NCBI GenBank assembly: GCA_022712075.1 | Contig: JALAHE010000375.1 | Span: 1-7,380 of the forward strand | Source of the DNA: Galactobacter sp. | Lineage (GTDB): Bacteria; Actinomycetota; Actinomycetes; Actinomycetales; Micrococcaceae | Direction of reading: 5' to 3' | DNA length: 7,380 nucleotides | Shown here: piece by piece, positions 5,656 through 7,380 of the stretch | How positions within the stretch are numbered: the first letter of the stretch is position 1 | Layout of the letters: each line of letters starts with the position of its first letter | Position numbers and translations under genes: made by a program | The notes under the pieces: generated by a model | The model's input: the letters and a program-made list of their open reading frames with translations, nothing else | The model's database searches: none | Told to the model about the DNA's origin: nothing

Positions 5656-5668
5656 GGCTCACAGCCTA
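5656..5668 (-). promoter_or_regulatory. Candidate leaderless promoter (-10) of gabT
   Basis: The minus strand carries TAGGCT (5663-5668), fitting the actinobacterial TANNNT -10 pattern, followed by 7 nt (GTGAGCC) and then the gabT ATG. Transcription starting 7-8 nt after the -10 would begin at or next to the A of the ATG. No recognisable -35 sits 16-18 nt further up, which is common when an activator is used. Confidence 0.55.
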
Positions 5669-5683
5669 GGGTGGGGCGCGCCA

Positions 5684-5736
5684 CTGGGCCGCTGGCCGCC
5701 CTGGCGAATTCTGGGTGAAGCTTTATACGTTGCGTA
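5684..5736. promoter_or_regulatory. Candidate regulator-binding sites between gabT and the PucR-type gene
   Basis: Two patterns stand out in the divergent region. Four CTGG tetramers start at 5684, 5692, 5701 and 5711, spaced 8, 9 and 10 bp. A hyphenated palindrome TACG-TTG-CGTA lies at 5726-5736 and overlaps the -10 of the regulator gene by two bases. Either could bind the PucR-type protein: the first upstream of gabT for activation, the second for autorepression. Both are short enough to arise by chance. Confidence 0.27.
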
Positions 5737-5746
5737 CAGTGGTGCC
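5735..5746 (+). promoter_or_regulatory. Candidate leaderless promoter (-10) of the PucR-type gene
   Basis: TACAGT (5735-5740) fits the TANNNT -10 pattern and is followed by 6 nt and then GTG at 5747. There is no purine-rich ribosome-binding site before the GTG. The arrangement predicts a transcript starting at the GTG itself. No clear -35 is seen. Confidence 0.58.
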
Positions 5747-7321
5747 GTGGTGGATTCTCCCGTAGCGCTCCCGTCCGTCAGCGCGTTGTTGGCCCAGCCG
5801 GGGCTCGGTTTGAGGTGGGTGCCGGACGCGTCGTTGCCGGTTGGCGCGCTGGAGCGCACGGCGCCGTGGGTGCACAGCTCCGACCTCCCGGACCCCACGC
5901 CCTTCCTCGTGGACGGCGTGGTGCTGCTGACCACCGGAACGCAGTTTGAACACGCGCCCGACGACGCGTGGCTGGGTTACGTGGCCCGGCTCGTGGCCGC
6001 CGGGGTGGCTGCCCTGGGCTTCGGCACCGAGGTGATCCGCGAGGGCATCCCCGAGGCGCTGGTTTCGGCGTGTTCCGCGTGCGGGCTTCCCCTGTTCGAG
6101 GTGCCGTTCCAGACGCCGTTCATCGCGGTGGCGCGCGCGAACGCCGAGGCCGTCACGGCGCTCGCCTTTGCGCGGCGCTCGTGGGCGCTCGGGGCGCAGC
6201 GGGCCATCTCCTCCGCCGCGCTGCAGACCGGCGGCCTCTCCCCCACGGTGCAGGAGCTCTCCCGCCAGATGCAGGCCTGGGTTGGCTTGTTCGACGTGGC
6301 CGGCTCCCTGGCGCACGAGTCCCTGCCGCGCGGCACGCGGCCCACCGACTTGGAGGCTCTCGAGGCGCGGGCGCGCGCACTCCTGGCGCGCCAGTCCCGC
6401 GCGGCGTCCGTGATCCACCTGGACGGGCAGGCGTACACGCTGCAGACCGTGGGCCGCGGCAACGCCCTGCGCGGCGTCCTGGCCGTGGCCGTGGAGGGCC
6501 TGGACCACGAGGCGCAGGGTGTCATGAACTCCGTGGTGGCCATGGTGGGCCTGGCCTCGGAGCAGGACGCCGCGCTGGTTTCGTCCCGCCTCTCCCTGCG
6601 CTCGGGACTCCTGCGGCTTTTGCTGGCGGGCGAGGCGGAGCTGGCGCAGGCGGTGGCTGGCGAGCTGGACGGGCTACCGCGCGAGCCGGTCGTGGTGGCG
6701 CGCGGGCGCTCCCTCACCACGAGCGCCGAGGCAGTGGCCGCGTGGATCTCCTCGTTGCCCGAGCGCACATCAAGGGCGCTGTTCCTCGCCCGAGACGGCG
6801 ACGACGTGGTGCTCGTGGCGCAGCGCGAGGCCGTGGAGGAAGGGCTCGAGGAGCTGCGCCGGCGCTTCGGCGGCAGCTGGGGCGTTTCCTCGGCGGGCGA
6901 CTACGCGGACCTGCCGGAGATCGGGGCGCAGGCGCTGGCCGCGCTCGAACGCGGCGCCGGCGAGCTCACGCGCTTCTCCGATGTGGTGAAGCTCGACCTC
7001 ATCGACTCCGTGGCCGACGATCACGCGCGCACCGCCGCCCGCGCCGTCCTGCGGCCGCTGCTGGCGCACGACGAGCGCCACGGCACCGAGCTACTGCCCA
7101 CGCTGGCGTGCTGGCTGCGCCACGACGGGCGCAACGAGGACACGGCGCGCGAGCTCGGAGTGCACCGGCACACCATCCGCGCCAGGCTCAAGACCGCCGA
7201 ACACGTGGGCGGCTACGCCCTCGAGACGTTCCCGGTGCGCGCCGAGCTCTGGGCGGCGTTGCGGCTCGCGGGCCTCGACGCGGCGACACCGGGCGCCGCG
7301 GCTCCTGCCGCTGGTGCCTGA
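5747..7321 (+). CDS. PucR-family transcriptional regulator
   Basis: This 524-residue cytoplasmic DNA-binding protein probably controls the adjacent GABA genes. It shows PucR architecture: an N-terminal PucR-like sensory domain (about 5-135) with WVHSSDLPDPTPFL at 41-54 and VVLLTTG at 58-64; a central region (about 145-280) possibly GAF-like; a CdaR GGDEF-like domain (about 315-405); and a C-terminal helix-turn-helix (about 448-508) with NEDTARELGVHRHTIRARL at 463-481. The tail after 510 is Ala/Pro-rich. I chose GTG 5747 because it sits 6 nt after TACAGT; GTG 5750 directly follows and is equally possible. The frame stays open back to 5525, but that part overlaps gabT antisense and is rejected. 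PucR-type GabR proteins control gab genes in corynebacteria; equating this protein with them, and GABA or a related metabolite as ligand, is inference. Confidence 0.9.
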   Translation: MVDSPVALPSVSALLAQPGLGLRWVPDASLPVGALERTAPWVHSSDLPDPTPFLVDGVVLLTTGTQFEHAPDDAWLGYVARLVAAGVAALGFGTEVIREGIPEALVSACSACGLPLFEVPFQTPFIAVARANAEAVTALAFARRSWALGAQRAISSAALQTGGLSPTVQELSRQMQAWVGLFDVAGSLAHESLPRGTRPTDLEALEARARALLARQSRAASVIHLDGQAYTLQTVGRGNALRGVLAVAVEGLDHEAQGVMNSVVAMVGLASEQDAALVSSRLSLRSGLLRLLLAGEAELAQAVAGELDGLPREPVVVARGRSLTTSAEAVAAWISSLPERTSRALFLARDGDDVVLVAQREAVEEGLEELRRRFGGSWGVSSAGDYADLPEIGAQALAALERGAGELTRFSDVVKLDLIDSVADDHARTAARAVLRPLLAHDERHGTELLPTLACWLRHDGRNEDTARELGVHRHTIRARLKTAEHVGGYALETFPVRAELWAALRLAGLDAATPGAAAPAAGA

Positions 7322-7380
7322 GCCAAGCCCCGCACGGAGGCCCACCCGACTCGCCTACCCGGCCCGGCCCCGTCGGGCAC
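7322..7380. other. Short right-hand tail, no gene recognised
   Basis: Fifty-nine bases follow the regulator stop. CCCGAC (7345-7350) and GTCGGG (7372-7377) could pair around a 21-nt loop, but no T run is visible before the window ends, so a terminator is not called. Confidence 0.4.

Noticed and set aside
4711..5718. A 335-codon plus-strand open frame antisense to gabT
   Set aside because: It mirrors the GabT codons (runs of Gly, Asp, Val, Leu) and crosses the gabT start and promoter. No domain is visible.
5525..5746. N-terminal extension of the PucR-type regulator into the gabT 5' end
   Set aside because: It would be antisense to the first gabT codons and precede a normal PucR domain start. 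The TACAGT-6 nt-GTG arrangement supports starting at 5747.
4257..7380. An 11-mer, CCGTCGGGCAC, at both 4257-4267 and 7370-7380
   Set aside because: It is short and GC-rich, has no shared flanking sequence, and sits next to different structures. Chance is likely, and the second copy is cut off by the window end.

Overview
The window is very GC-rich DNA of actinobacterial character, probably from the order Micrococcales and possibly Micrococcaceae. This rests on composition, on the protein types, and on two candidate leaderless promoters; the genus cannot be named from the sequence alone. The core is a catabolic cluster for 4-aminobutyrate (GABA). It has three genes on the minus strand (gabT, a flavin amine-oxidase-like gene, gabD) and a divergent PucR-family regulator on the plus strand.

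Layout from left to right: (1) 1-56, the first 18 codons of a minus-strand gene that runs off the left edge. (2) 57-309, a GC-rich spacer. (3) 310-975, a small minus-strand membrane protein with a His/Met-rich loop that looks metal-related. (4) 976-1389, a long intergenic stretch with a small palindrome and a run of strong stem-loops, two of which have identical loops. (5) 1390-2763, gabD. (6) 2760-4130, the FAD amine-oxidase-like gene, overlapping the gabD start by 4 bp. (7) 4131-4311, a spacer with hairpins and a T6 tract on the minus strand that looks like a terminator. (8) 4312-5655, gabT. (9) 5656-5746, a 91-bp divergent promoter region. (10) 5747-7321, the PucR-family regulator. (11) 7322-7380, a short tail with no recognised gene.

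Working model: GabT transfers the amino group of GABA to 2-oxoglutarate, giving succinic semialdehyde. GabD oxidises that to succinate, which enters the TCA cycle. The flavoprotein between them could in principle supply the pathway by oxidising a polyamine such as putrescine, but it appears to lack residues typical of classical flavin amine oxidases, so its substrate is open. The divergent PucR-type protein is the natural candidate to control the cluster. No GABA permease gene is in the window.

I found no mobile element, CRISPR array, RNA gene or defence-type system. The most unusual features are the paired identical-loop hairpins after gabD, the atypical flavoprotein wedged between gabT and gabD, the apparent terminator inside the cluster, and the back-to-back leaderless promoters.
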